The notes under the pieces were generated by a model that saw only the letters and a list, made by a program, of their open reading frames with translations, did not search any database and was not told where the DNA came from. 64,000 nucleotides of DNA, taken from assembly GCF_932526225.1 (NCBI RefSeq), contig NC_064047.1:9165994-9229993 (forward strand). Reading direction: 5' to 3'. This DNA comes from Nematostella vectensis (Eukaryota; Cnidaria; Anthozoa; Actiniaria; Edwardsiidae). The position numbers and the translations under genes were made by a program. Positions 1 through 13,300 of the stretch are shown here, in pieces; position 1 is the stretch's first letter; every line of letters starts with the position of its first letter.

Positions 1-286
1 CCCATATTATCTGTGAAAAGTAAAAATTCATTGTGCATTTCATACTGTTATCTTAAAGACTGTTACATTTTTTCCTAAAACACACAGTACTGTACATTAT
101 GGACAAAAATACAAGGACAGATATCTCTTTTTTGGGAAAGTTCATTTATTATCCCGAGGGGGTTGGCGTGAGGATTTTGATTAAAGTAAGGGGAAAAATT
201 AGCTGCCCCCCTTCAGGTGAAACAAAATTTTCCATGCCCCCCTTTATGCTTCCCCCATATTTTTGGTGCCCCCACCCCCCCCACAC

Positions 287-317
<31 letters not shown>

Positions 318-2491
318 ACACCTCGGAAAAACCCAAACAAAGAAGGAGCAAAGGAGGGAACGACAATGCCAAAGGAACACAAGCAAGAGATCAGCTGCAA
401 GCTGGTGAGAAAGTGGAGGGGAAGGAATTGGCTGAAAATATTAATTCAGAAAAAGTGAAGGCACTCAATTTCTCAAATGTGTGACTAAATCCAGGTTGTC
501 AACCTGATAAAGATTGATGATATACATGACACAGAAGAAGCAAAAAACTTCTTGTTCTTCTCCATGCGAGAAAAGCGCAGCACAAGAAAGAAAAGAAAGA
601 GAGGAAGACTGCAAATTAGATATGAGTGAGGATATTGATTTTTAATAGAAATTGAGTCGCTGTTAACCCTTAATTATGCTTCAAGAATTGCAACTATTTC
701 TTCTGCTTTCCCTTTGTCCATTACCGCAATTCCTTGGGGTTTATTTCGGGGACTCCTCTGTATCGTTTCGGGTCCCAGGATCAGTTGGGGTACTTTTGGG
801 GATCATTTCGGGTCCTGGGATCGTTTCGGGTCATGGGATCATTTCGGGTCCTGTACAGATAGGCAGCAGGGGTGGGTCAACAAGTTACAATAAGGAGGTC
901 CAAAGCTAAGATTTCTTTTAAATATTTTTCTTTCATATTTTCAAATAAAAGCTCAGAGAAAGAGGTAGGGGATGGCCTACTCTACCCTAGATCTACTCAT
1001 GCTCAGCTATAAACATGGTAAAAAGGTAAAAAAAGGGACCAAAACTTGGTAACAAAAAAATACCAAGGATAAAGACTTCACACATTAAAATATATTCAAT
1101 TTTGAACACCATACACCCCAAAAAACTTGACATTTCAGGCCCATAGCCAGGGTTTTTCTGATAAAAATCTAACCACCCCTGAAGGAACAAAAAGGGATTT
1201 ATTTTTGCTATTTTCCCACACGTTTGAATTTTAGATTTTTGACATACTAGAGTGATCTAGAATGCCTTTTTTTATCTAATTCTCTTTTGCTTTATAGTTC
1301 TGCCTACAAAAAGCATGCATGTTGCTAACTGGGAGTGGACTTTCCGCCATTGTGAGGGGTACAAACGCACCCCTGCACAACCCCCTCTGGGTACAGGCCT
1401 GCAATTTGACACTTTCCAGAAAACTGTAATATTTGACAACAATGCAAATGTACTAAAGAATAGAAGTGTTTCTTATACAATTATTTAGACGAGCCTATCA
1501 TTTCTTGAATTTCCAAAATAATACCCCCTTCATAACCTTACTGGCCCTCCCCCATCATGCTATCATGTAGAAAATTTCCTACAGAGAGGGGGTGGGGTGG
1601 TCTTCATTGTACCTATCAATGGCAAATCTGCTGTGTAATATCAAACACTTCAAAATTGGTTCAATTAATGGATCCTCTTTTTCCGGTTTTCACATATATA
1701 CACTTATTTAGGTCAGAAAGTATTAAATTTGCATATTACCCTCAGATGTTCAATATTAAAAGGAGTATGTGTTATATTAAACTTATTCCTTTCTATACAT
1801 TCCTATACATTTTTAGAATATTCAGGATGGATCTAGTATATAAGACACTTCCATTCTGGTAATATAATTTATGCAGTTACCACTGCCATTAGTGTCATGA
1901 TTAAAAACAAACGGTAAGTGTCATTCATAAAACTTACCACAACTATATATCTGCCCAGCTCGTTCCACGGGACACTTGGCATGATTCTCGGCGTCTACCA
2001 AACCACACCAGAGCCTCCTCTAGCTTCAGTCTTCTGGAAGATTCCGCTTTCCTTGAGAAATAAGAAAAAAGCAGTAATAATTTGTCGCACGAGCTATCTT
2101 CTGTTTGCCAGACAATTCCTTCTTTGAGGGGTAGGGTAGTGTGAGCAATTTTAATATTAAAATATTCACGACATTTTATGAACGTGTAAGTGGGCTACTG
2201 AATTACCACATAAAGTCTAGTTAGATATCATATATTATCTTTACCAATATACTAAATAAATAAACAAGTGAAAAATCGAAGATATTATTTATTTTTACCA
2301 GTGGGATCCCGTCCCCTCGCCCCCTAGGGGCTGGATTTTTTTTACAAGCGCCTAGTCTACACTCTTAGTTTAGGAACGCCTGCCGTAAATTGAACCATCT
2401 TCTTGCAACAACACGAGGGAGCAAAGATGTAAAACTTGGGGAACTCAGCGAGATCTTTCTACAGAACTAATCTGAAGATGAAGAACTGAAG
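1..2491. other. Gene-free stretch with repeats
   Basis: I see no exon here. It contains a CA/poly-C low-complexity tract (about 270-322), a short minisatellite (about 745-860) and, around 1138-1405, a repeat whose two ends are similar in inverted orientation (CAGGCCCATAGCCAGG on the left; the reverse complement of the right end begins CAGGCCTGTACCCAG). A related left end occurs near 19903 and 15089. The short open frames are low-complexity or repeat-derived and show no recognisable protein. Confidence 0.6.
745..860. repeat. GTTTCGGGTC minisatellite
   Basis: A roughly 18-21-bp unit built on TTTCGGGTCCTGGGATC is repeated four to five times with small changes. It is non-coding tandem sequence. 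Confidence 0.75.
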
Positions 2492-5400
2492 ATGTGTAGC
2501 ATGAAATTGTGTCTTTTTTTAATGAAGGGTGGTATTTTGCGCGAAATACCATCCAATCATGTTCAAAGAAGCCTGCAACTCGTCGGACGAGGAAAAAATT
2601 GGAGCCATATTTGCCGTCAAATGTCATCGCAGAGTGGAAGACCTAAAGCACATTATAATACAAACGATGATGGGATAGAAGGAATAAAACGAGGGGCAAA
2701 GAAGCGTGATGCTGATGAGGAGTTCATGAAATTATGGCAAAGTACAGAAACGTTTTTGAAGGACAAAATTCGCGCAAATATCAAGGGAAGCAAAATACCA
2801 CCGAGGAGACCTAACGATTTTCGGACAAAAGTTTTGCCCATTCAAAGCGAAGTCAGCAGAGAAATACAAAAATCCCTTTTAGATGATGATGATGACGTTA
2901 CATTCCGAGTCCCTAAAGCTGATGAAATAATCTGTAACCCGATTGTAGAAAATATAGAGGGTGACCAAATTGAATCCTTCCAGGATTCTGAAATCAGTTG
3001 TGAATTTAGTAATTTTGGTGTTCACCCAAAATTGGTAGAGAAACTCAAGAAGATGGGAATAACAAAACCTGTGCCTATCCAAGAGAAAGCATTACCATCA
3101 GTTTTCAGTCATAAATCTTTATTGATTAAATCAGAGACAGGAACAGGGAAGAGTCTTGTATTCCTATTACCGTCCGTGCAAGATCCCGGGAGGGGATATG
3201 GCACTATAATTGTCGTCCCAACAAGGGAGTTGGCCAGCCAGATGTTATATGAGGTGTCACGACTGCTTGGTGATAAATCCATTGTGGCATCATTTGTAAG
3301 TGTTTCATCAGAGAAATCACCAGAAGATATTAGTAGTAAGAGTTATTTCTGATACAGTTTTGGTCGACGTTGTGATTCATAAATGCCAAAATGTCATCAT
3401 ATAATGAATAATGATTGATGCCTTTTTAAATTTTAAAATTATGATTTCTAGGTAATGATTGTTCCTTGTCGAACATTTGTAAGTTGATCATGGAGCCTGG
3501 TTACCTTTCTCTGAAATTTGAAAATGGTGAAGCAATCCCCCCCAGCTTACCACCCCTGATAAGGTGAAGGGGACCCCCCTCTTACCACCCCTGATAAGGT
3601 GAAGGGATCCCCCCGCTTACCACCCCTAATAAGGAAAAGGGTTACCCCTTTACTGCCCTTGATCAATGTTTAAAAAGATGGGGCTACCCCAAAATACAAA
3701 CCAGGAATAATAGCATTGCAATAATTCGATACAGGATGTAGAGGGCTACATATCATACAAAAAAGGTGTAAAACTCTATGATTCTTCATATACTGTATAA
3801 GCTTTTTGGCTTAAAACCTCACGTTTTTCTTATAGTGATATGAATCTAAACAAAGATAAATAATTTTGAACTTTCAGTTGGGAAATGATAAATAGAATAG
3901 TGTTCTATATTTTTCAGCACACAAAGCACACTTATTTTTTGTCAAAAAATGCTTTAGGATATAGGATTTGTCCTATACATACACAGAAAAAAATCTTTAA
4001 GATAAAAGATAAACCTGAAATTCTAGATACATGTGGATGTCTTATACAAAGTACCAGGAACCATATCTGAAATACTGTATGTATGCCACAAAGAAAATAA
4101 TACAAGACAAAGTTTAGACAGAAGGTTTCAAAAAACACTATATTGATGTATTGTAGGTAAGTGGAGTTGACCTTTCAAGGCAAGAGAAGCTCCTGAAAGA
4201 TTCACTTCACCCTCCAAGGATTGTTATTGGCACTCCTAAGCGACTCTGGGAAATTGTTCAAGAACATGAACACCTTCTTCAGAGGACCAAGCGCATTGTG
4301 ATTGATGAAGTTGACAAGACTTTACTCCCTGTTCATCAGAGATCTTCACAGAAGAAGATTGCAACAAGACTTATGCATCCACGGCCAGGAAGATTGCTTG
4401 TTGACAAACTAAAAGCTGTATCTAAGGTCAGTATTTTATTCATTATCACATTGTAATCAACTTATTTTAAAAACATTTTTGTTAGCATACACCTTAAAAA
4501 ATCCAAATTGTGCTAACCTCCACCAGTTAAACTGGTGTGGAAGGCACAACAGAGCTCCAAACCAAGTGCCCCTGTGTATGTAATGTAAGTAAGCACCATG
4601 ACTTAGGGTGCACACTGCCAGAGGGTTTATTGCACCCCCAAGTGTATTGAGCTTAAATAGCATCTGTACACTACAGATTTTTATGATTCTCAGGTGAAAA
4701 ACATCCAGCTAATTGGTGCAACGGCTACAGCTAATGATGTCTTGAAGGAGGACCTAGTAGAGATGGGGTGGGGTGACCATGTGCTTGTCGCAGAGACTCC
4801 AAGCTACGAGGGAAAGCAGAGAAGAGTACCACCTTGTATAACTCATCGATATGCACTCTTTGATGGGAAGACTGTTCCTTCAAAAGCTCAAGTTTTGGCA
4901 AAGTAATAGCTTTGTGGCAGTCCATCAGGCTCATTCTGTTATTGGTGATTTGACATCATCTGTCATCTGTACAAAACCAATTCTTATCCATAAGGGAGCA
5001 CTCTCAACAGGTGCACAGCCAGGATTTGCTGGGTGGGGGTCTGCAAAAGTTCTAATGGTGAACCATCAATATGCTTTTTTAGTAGTCAAGGAGGGACAGC
5101 CCACTAGCGTCAGGATGTATGTAGGTCAAAATAACATTTTGTGTTTGAAGGAAAACATCTCTTGGTTCGATGTTAAACTTTTTCCAGATAAGCAATTGCT
5201 ACACAGTATAATTGTGTTTTATTCTGTGTAGCTTGACTTCCACTGTATGTTATGGGTGGTTTATACATATGTTCTGTTGTGTATTGCAGGATCTATGAGT
5301 CATCAAATCAGAAGTCTGCTCTGGTCTTCATCCACCGTAATCACTCAGTTGATGACTTTGTATGGGAACTCCGCTACCTTGGACTCAATGCAGCCGCACT

Positions 5401-5716
5401 GTACAAACAAGTGGCCATTCCAGACCCCACAAAATACCACAAGTTCCTCAGAGACTTTCGCACAGGACAAATCCAGCTTCTTGTTGGGACTGAGGAAACT
5501 GTTCGAGGCCTTGACTTCAAAGAACTGGATCATGTCTATTTAATGGAAGTTCCAAAGAATGTTGAGGAATACCTCCATCTTTGTGGCCGTGTTGGTCGGC
5601 AGGGAAGACCAGGAACTGCCACAACTGTCGTAGATATGAATGTTGTGGGAGAAGAGAGGAGGTTGAGATTACAGTTTCGGAGACTTGGTGTAACTTCTGA
5701 AAGGATTTCTAATTAA
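2492..5716 (+). CDS. DEAD-box ATP-dependent RNA helicase, organellar (DDX28-like) type
   Basis: Four exons, 2492-3295, 4157-4426, 4694-4902 and 5290-5716, join in phase to 569 residues. The helicase core is complete: Q motif (F175 to Q197), motif I ETGTGKS (215-221), PTREL (243-247), GTPKR (293-297), motif II DEVD (318-321), GATAT in the motif III place (366-370), the RGLDF block (500-504) and HLCGRVGRQGR in the motif VI place (524-534). Known for the family: ATP-dependent RNA unwinding or remodelling. The first ~50 residues are basic and nearly free of acidic residues, which would suit mitochondrial import; with the length this points to DDX28, but similarity outside the motifs is modest, so no symbol is given. 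An in-frame TAA at 2468 supports a start at or after 2492; a second candidate ATG is at 2621. Odd: motif II is DEVD, and motif VI lacks the usual Arg after His. Convergent with the SNX3 gene. Confidence 0.85.
3535..3650. repeat. Tandem repeat in helicase intron 1
   Basis: Three roughly 40-bp units of the form CTTACCACCCCTGATAAGG followed by a purine/C-rich tail lie in intron 1. No coding potential. Confidence 0.75.
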
Positions 5717-5989
5717 GGTGATTAGAGGGTGTTTTTCCTAGCTTATAGTGTGAGGTAGGAGAAGAACTTGAGGTGTGGAGTGCTTTGAGCCTGGGTGACA
5801 CATGCAGCATAGTACAAGAAACCACCAGTACTGTAATTGATTGAATAAGGATCCCCCTTACATAAGCGGCCCCTCTGAGTAGGCGTCTCATCGTAAAGGA
5901 TTATTTAGACCACACTATTCAGTCATATGCGTTGGAGCCCTGAATAACATACTCTGACTTTCTTAGTTGTGCATTGTAGTGGCATTGTA

Positions 5990-6077
5990 GGCTGATTTAC
6001 ATTCTGCGACTTGAGTTTTACTGTAACAGTGTGGCAGTAAAGAGGCATACTACTAAATCATGCTGTCTAAATCAGCC
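5990..6077. mobile_element. Short inverted-repeat (MITE-like) element, family A
   Basis: Both ends read GGCTGATTTA inward, and the right end contains GCTGTCTAAATCAGCC. The same right end closes larger elements at 29129-29332 and 59980-60154, so this is a short member of that family. It encodes nothing. Confidence 0.55.
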
Positions 6078-6248
6078 TTAAATTAAGCACTTCCCCATGA
6101 TGCATTCAATAGACTTTGCTGATGATGGGGACTTTACTTAGGGAAGTAATGATAATTATTACATGATTGACACAGTTTCCGTTGTTTTCTGTAGGGCTTT
6201 ATTTCATGTAAAACCTCATTAATAGGCAAGTAGCTAAGAGCCCAGCAA

Positions 6249-6421
6249 GGGTTTTGATATTCAGCAGGGGAGAGCGGGGCTGATGAATTTAATTACTCAT
6301 TATAAATGCAAGGGATGTATATAGATACATCCCGGGGAAGCTTGTATGTATCCCTTGCATTTATAATGAGCAATTAAATAAATTCACTACCTGCACTCTT
6401 CCATGCTGAATATCAAAACCC
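6249..6421. mobile_element. Fold-back hairpin element
   Basis: Two arms of about 75-80 bp are inverted copies: GGGTTTTGATATTCAGCA at 6249 matches the reverse complement of the sequence ending at 6421, and an inner block ATTATAAATGCAAGGGAT is also mirrored. Only a short loop separates the arms. This is typical of a foldback MITE; no coding capacity. Confidence 0.8.
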
Positions 6422-8294
6422 AACCATATGGCACTTAACCTTACACTTTTCTAAAATCTATTGGACCATAAACATGACAAACTTCAAATATTACTTTTTT
6501 TACATCTGCAGTCTTTTTAGGGGTTTATTGCCACTTTTGCCCTCGCTCTTTATGACTTTACCAACCTTACAATCATCCTCTCTCATTACTTTATCAACCC
6601 TACAATCAAACACCTTTGATACTATCGAAACTTACGAAACTATACGATCTTGCCACAGCTCTGGCTCTAATTCCTCTCTTCAGCCCACACTTGCCAAGTA
6701 TGAACAGCCTACACTGTTTTCGTGTTCTACTGAATCCTGTCGTCCTTTCTCTTCTCAACTTCTTCACTCAGAATCGTCCTCGTAATATCATGGCTTGTTG
6801 TTCCAAGGATTACCCTGCTAGCAGAGCTTTCTCCTGTATCTCTCGCTTAGCAGTTTACTTGCCGATTCGCGTCTCTGGGTTTTTGCGTTGTCGTTTGTTT
6901 GGGTGCCGAGGGGATGAAATGTCAATAAACTACGCGACAGACGAAACCGCGAAGAAACTAATCAGCTTGCAAAACTCTTACCTTAACAGTTATACGTGAC
7001 AAAATTTAAGAGCAACGGGGCGCAAAGCCAGGGTGGCTAGATTTATTGTTTTTCTGTGGGTTTCCCTTATATTTCTTGTCAATTATCTGGGAATAGGTGG
7101 GGGGGGGGGGGGCTGCGGCCCACATGGCTGACCTCTTGATCCACCCATGGTACATGCCATAATTTCTTGAAAATACTTTCGTTATTTGCCACTGGAAAAC
7201 TTAAAAGGGAAATTATATAATCCTGTTTGTTTTTAGGCTCACTTAAATGGTTTTGAGCAAATCCCTTTTCTTAAAACCCTAAGTGTGTTTCAAGTTTTTT
7301 TGCAGATCTTTACTTTTGATTCCCTCAACCCTATGGCCAATGACTGTGAATGGCGAAATGCTTAAAAACGCTTATTGATAAAAATGCTCTGTATGGGTTG
7401 TTTCTACAAAATACTGACAACTAAAATCCAACGTTCTTTTCTAGTAAAAGTTTATTTGTTATCAAAAAGTCTAGAATCTAGCTCTTATACAAGTAAATCA
7501 CTTAATCTCGATATTCAGAGATCAATGATGTGGATAAATGTTAGATTTACAAGGGTGCAAAAAAGTCACATTCTCAAAGATTTCCTTGTTTCCTTCACCT
7601 TGATTCATTCTGTTTCTATCCAGCCCTAATTAATATCATTTTCATTTTTTTTATAATGGAATCCATAATTAACTAATCCAATATTTAAAAAGTCTTAGTG
7701 AGATCCATTACTATTGTACAGTCAAAGCTTTTTGCATTAAACTTTTTCCCTTCAATACATATGAAAACATCTCTGCCCTACAATGCACTAGTACTATATG
7801 AAAATTTTCTCCTTTTTAAATGACATACAAGCTTACCATTTCTCATATAATGACATGTGTGTTGGTAATACCTCCCCTTTTCTCAGTGCATTTGAGAAAA
7901 AAAAGGAATATAAGAAAATAAAAGGAATCAGAAAATCAATGTGATGTAAGGAGCATTTTACATAGCCTCTAAATATCATTTGTCATATAGGCTGCATAGC
8001 AATGATGGGTCCAGGACTAAAGCATAACTAAAGCATAATAAGCTCAACCAGGCCCTTATGTTTGACGCAACCAAGGCACCCCCTTAGCTGCAATAGTGTG
8101 TCATTTCTTATTAAAGATTCATCAAATATTATCCCTTTTCAATGATACCTATGGCTGAGTACTCCTCTCAGCAAATCCTGGGTAATTGCTTGCAGCCCAT
8201 ATGAAAGGGTTGACAATAAACTAAAAGAAAAATTCTAGCAATTCTGATTGATCTAAATACACATGCATTGCACATTGTCCAAGTCATTGGCCTA

Positions 8295-11200
8295 TCATGT
8301 GCTGCGTACTTTGCCTGGAACATAGTTCTTATCAATCATGGGTTCTTGTAGGAACATGTGCAAACACTTCTCATTTTGAGCTAGCGGATGCCCTGCAACC
8401 CTTTGAATGACAAAAAGAAAATAAAGTCAAACCATGGGAATGGATCTGAGATTACTCAAATAGGGGACACTGGGAGGTAGGAGGGGGGGGGGGGGGGAGA
8501 GGGAGAGGAACACCTTTTGAATGACAAAAAGAAAATAAGTTAAAACCATGGGAGGGGATCTATGATTACTCAAATGGGGGACACTGGGAGGGAGGGGAAG
8601 GGAGGGAGAGGAACACCAATTAAACATAATCGGGAGAAAAGTATGGATTTTAGCTTCAACTCATTTCTACTAAAATCTAGCCATGACTGGCATGATTGGC
8701 AGGCTTTTGCATGTGGACCATATGTAACAGTCTTATCCCAGTTGAAGGTCCCTTTTAGATTCCCCTTTTTTTATGTTCAAATTTTTCACAATAATTACAC
8801 TGGTTCCGTACAGCTAGCTGTCTCTTATTTTGCTCAGCTAGGGGAGGTCTCATGTATAACTTGTAACTTCCTGGAGCTTCATAATTTAATGGGGTCAGAG
8901 ATTAACTTAGCAGAAAACATTACAGCGCAACCATTAAAACTGTGCACACCTAAAATATGTGTGGAAGGTTTATTGTCTTCTGACGAATCAGAAGCAAGAA
9001 TTCAGACACTGAGACTTGTTGAGACATGTTTCTAGTTGACTTTGAATATCTCGCAAGTGATTGGTTGGAACAAACATTCCATACATATTTGCGGTGTTGA
9101 CGGTTTTTTTTGTCTGGCTATAATGGGACCCTGTCAGTTAAAAGTTAATTTTGTGGCCTGGAAATCCCAACTGTTCCAAGTGTGTCAAAATACCAACAAA
9201 CCTGTTAATGAATGCTTCTAAACCTTGCCTTCTGTCTTCTATAAATTCATCTTCAAATATTCCTAAAATTTTACAAATATACAATGATTAAAACTTACAC
9301 ATTTCCAGATGCTACACCACTTTCTTGCCTCAGTCAATCAAAGCAATTAATCACACAACACTGGGTCACACAACAATAGGTCAAGATTTTTTATTGGAAT
9401 TGTCTAATTTGAATTCATCAAAGTGTTGGCCAATGAAAACTCGAGGCTTTTGATTGACTAAGAAAAGTAACTCACCATCATCTCCTCTAAAAGGTAACAT
9501 TCGCTTTAGAGCTTTTCCAGGCAAAGCTGGTACAACAATCTGAAAAAAAAAAAGTTTTCACAGTTAGGGATTTTGTTAAGTTAAAAAAATTCCCAAAATC
9601 TAAAAAAACTTTGGAAGGGAGTCAAGGTTGGGAGAGGGACCTCTAGTTTTTCCTTGGATTATTGGGATTTTTATAGCTTTACAAGATCCCTTTGTAATGT
9701 TCCTCTAGCTAACAGTTTTCATTTCAGCCGAAAACGCAGTTACTGTTAGTACTTCTTACAAGTTTACACTTGCTCACTCACAGAGTCGTCTGCTAACAAT
9801 GAATTCCCATAAAGAAAACAAACAAAAATGGGACAAGGGGTAGATCCAGGAAGGGGCACCATGAAGAAGGGGGGGGGGGGGGGTCTGATAATTGAAACAC
9901 CATAATGTAGTCTACAAAATGCTATTTTTAATTAACTCAAAAGCGACCTTTCAAAATCAAGATGTCTTATACACTGGCCAATTTTTCTTCTTCTAAATTT
10001 CCATTTTTTTTAAAATATAAATCCTGAAATTTCAAATCCATCTTATACACAGTAGTATTTTATATACTGCACGACATGGTATTTTATACAGGTTTCTAAG
10101 TAGACCAAGTAACTGTTTACTGTACCTTACTATCTCTTTCAAGTTCACTCCTTAGCCATTCAAAGTCACTATATCTCCTGCGCACACTTGATTCTTTTTG
10201 CTTAAACACTGGTAGGTTTGTCTGCAAAACATTAAGTTCATAATTCAATGACAATTAAATTTAAGCCTGGGATTACTGTATTTAGATTCATACCAATGTA
10301 ACCACTATAATTAACATTACCACTGCTTTATCTGTCCAGTGACACAATCGAATAAACAACTTGCACTAAAAAGTCAAATGATAATTTGCAAGAAAAACTC
10401 ACACCAAAATAGACACAAAAATGGCCGTGGCTGTCATGTCAGAGAGTAATGAACAAATATCAGAGAGTAATGAATAAAAAGGCCCTTTCTGACATAAAAA
10501 AATTCTGGCTGATGCGTAAGGGCTAAATAAGGGGCATCCACACTAACACAGATTCAAACTTTTGAAAATGCTGAAAGGTACAGGGGGTAATGTCATTTTT
10601 ATGATATGGGCATGCTCAAAGCAGCAGACGTGCCTGCAATATGGCGCCATCGTTTTCATTTTGATGCGGATTAGCGCAAAACACCTATTCAAAACTGGAC
10701 CATTGAGAAAGTCAGTTGTTTGAGCATCTACTGTACATACAAAGCCCTGGCATTAGTTTTACTGACCAGGTACAAAAAAAAAAAAATAAAGAAATTACAA
10801 TAATTAAGTAAAACCTTAAGTTGTCAAATTATTTTCATCCAAAAATAACGGAATTATTATTCAGATTTTTAAATTATCGGTGCATAGCTTCTCATTTATT
10901 AACAAAGGTTTAATTCACTTATCAAAGAAATTCATAAAGCAAATAAGATGGAATCGTGTTACAAATACCACGTGGGCCTAGTTCACCAAATATATAGACG
11001 GGCATGATTCTTAGAATTTTAAGGGTTTTATAATTAAAACAAATTAGTAAAATCGTAGAATACGAGCGGACAATTCAAGTATCTACAGGAGAGTTGAACA
11101 AACAGCAAAGTCACGAGATGTGATATCTAGCCAAACTAGAAATTGATGGAAAAACAGATACAATCGGCTGTAAACACAAATCGGGATAAGAGAATATGCG

Positions 11201-11683
11201 TTTACTATGAAAGCTATTGAGGCCTCTATCTATGATTTGATAATTCCATCGAATAACTGAACCAAAAACTAAAAAGACAATTAATTCTGTTGACTGCTGT
11301 ACTACAGGAAGTAACAATAACGCTCGCAAAACCAATCTTGCATAACAACTTTTATGTCTTCAATGCATACTAACGTCAAAATAACTCGATCGGAACATCT
11401 AACAGCTCTTAACCCTGCATATTAGAGCAATTAAAACCGCTAGATCACAGCTTTAATTTAGACTTTGGTCGCGAAACATGACCCTACTGGATTCAACTAT
11501 TACCCTCATACGGAGCTCGTAATCCGTGTAGCGTTTCTTTCCAACACCGTGCGTTTCTGGGTTTACTACGTCGATCTCAAGGAAGTTCGCAGGTGCAGCG
11601 TATGCATCGTCGAGGTTTTGTTTTTTGAACTCTAGCCGTTTCGTGTCGGGCCTAGTACCGCCTTCACCGAAGCTCGTAGCCAT
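8295..11683 (-). CDS. SNX3: Sorting nexin SNX3/SNX12
   Basis: Five exons on the minus strand (11683-11504, 10221-10126, 9539-9476, 9262-9202, 8400-8295) splice in phase to 168 residues, close to the 162 of vertebrate SNX3. Nearly the whole protein is one PX domain: NLDDAY and NFLEIDV near the N terminus, the phosphoinositide-binding RRYSDFEWL (75-83), the proline loop VVPALPGK (94-101), [14 protein letters not shown], and a C-terminal [17 protein letters not shown]. Known for the family: binds PtdIns3P on early endosomes and works with retromer in cargo recycling, including Wntless. The start at 11683 gives MATSFGEGG before the conserved part; an in-frame ATG at 11707 would add eight residues. 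SNX3 and SNX12 are vertebrate duplicates, so a single invertebrate gene is co-orthologous to both. Divergent from the CCDC83 gene, about 2 kb away. Confidence 0.95.
8401..8617. repeat. 114-bp tandem duplication at the SNX3 intron 4/exon 5 boundary
   Basis: TTTGAATGACAAAAAGAAAATAA at 8402 recurs 114 bp later at 8516, followed in both copies by a G-rich tract ending GGAGAGGAACACC. Copy 1 includes the polypyrimidine tract used by SNX3 exon 5, so copy 2 carries a duplicate acceptor-like site inside the intron. Confidence 0.8.
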
Positions 11684-12900
11684 CTTGGAATGAAGCGCTG
11701 TGATCAATTGGGGACGAGCGAGACTGGGTCGAGCCGCCTTTCCGTTTTTCCGCCCGGCTGCATTTTTGTGGTTTTACTTTGCGGAAAAACCTTTCTAAAA
11801 AAGCTTTTTTGCGCCTTGAAGCTTTGGAGACACATTGGAGTGGAAGAGTGGGTCTTGAATTTACATAAAGTCTTTGCATGTTTTTTTAGTATCCTATACA
11901 AGGGCATTTAACCCCTGCTTGTTTATATCACGAGTCAAGTCTTCCCAGCTTCTCTAATGACTCTAAAAACCGAGTCAAGCTACATGCAAGGATCCGCTGC
12001 GTTGTTTTCTCTGACCTTCTTAGAGGCTGGCCCGAGCCGCCATTTTGCCTCCCGGGGCAACAAATTTGAGCAACGAATCAACATGTGTATTACATGATAG
12101 ATAAGCGGCGAGGCGATTTTGAGCCCATAGGTTGACGACGGCTATGGCAACGAGATCGAAAATGGTGCGTTCGCGCTTGACTATCGATTCCAATTTAATT
12201 GCAATAAAATAAGCAAAATATTATAGTCAGAGACAGATTAAAATAAACTAAGTGCATTATTTCTGCAGTAGCGATCTTAACTAGAGGATTTACAATGCAA
12301 ACGTGCGCGTCCTCAATTGACCTGACCGTGAAAGTTGGAGTTTTCAAGTCATGGTTTGTTGGAAAACAGCTTCGTTTGTAACAGATAGAACGCATTTTCA
12401 CGTGCTGCTATTAAATTCTGAATCAAATTCTATTGTTTTCTGCCGTAAATCTACGTTGGCCATCGTCGTTTCTGGTGTCGCCGCCTGGCTATAGATTTTT
12501 TTGCTTATTTTTCAGTCTTTCACTGTAAAACACTCAAAGGAGATAGGAGCTTTAAATCTCACCGTATCCGGAAAGAAATGGCGTGAGATAGATTTCCACA
12601 TTCAGTCACGTACAAAGGGGGGAGGGGGGGGGGGGGGGGGGGGTGATCAGGGTGATCAGCGCACACCCCCCAACCTTGGTCCCAGGGCCCTCTCCCCTTC
12701 CTGTCATTTGGGTCGGCGGGATAGGCCTTGGGATCGGCCGGGTGTCTGGGTGTAATAAATAAGCCTAAATTATCCAATGTTTATCTTCAAAACAAGATGG
12801 TGGCAGAGTCGGAAGTCACGCCCGTTTTCACTCGATTTGGGTTAGCTAAGAATTGCTGCGATTTTTCATCTTTGATTTTTCATCTTTTTTATTATTATTA

Positions 12901-12931
<31 letters not shown>

Positions 12932-13219
12932 TTTCATCTTTGATTTTTCATCTTTTTTATCATTATCATTATCATTATCATTATCATTATCATTATCATT
13001 ATCATTATCATTATCATTATCATTATCATTATCATTATCATTATCATTATCATTATCATTATCATTATCATTATCATTATCATTATCATTATCATTATCA
13101 TTATCATTATCATTATCATTATCATTATCATTATCATTATCATTATCATTATCATTATCATTATCATTATCATTATCATTATCATTATCATTATCATTAT
13201 CATTATCATTATCATTATC

Positions 13220-13300
<81 letters not shown>

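Larger units (their letters stand above)
5717..8294. other. Intergenic region between convergent genes
   Basis: Between the helicase stop and the SNX3 stop I find no exon. It holds two inverted-repeat elements (5990-6077 and 6249-6421), a copy of a CCCTGCTAGCAGAG repeat end near 6806, and a poly-G run near 7098-7112. The plus-strand frames at 6474-6999 overlap each other and resemble no protein I know. Confidence 0.6.

Noticed and set aside
99..484. Overlapping frames rich in Pro and His-Thr
   Set aside because: They are produced by poly-C and CA repeats.
6474..6999. Two overlapping plus-strand frames of 103 and 127 codons
   Set aside because: No homology recognised, different frames over the same DNA, and a repeat end (CCCTGCTAGCAGAG) lies inside.
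8562..9035. 157-codon plus-strand frame opposite SNX3 intron 4
   Set aside because: It lies inside an intron of a well-supported minus-strand gene, begins in a tandem repeat, and resembles no known protein.
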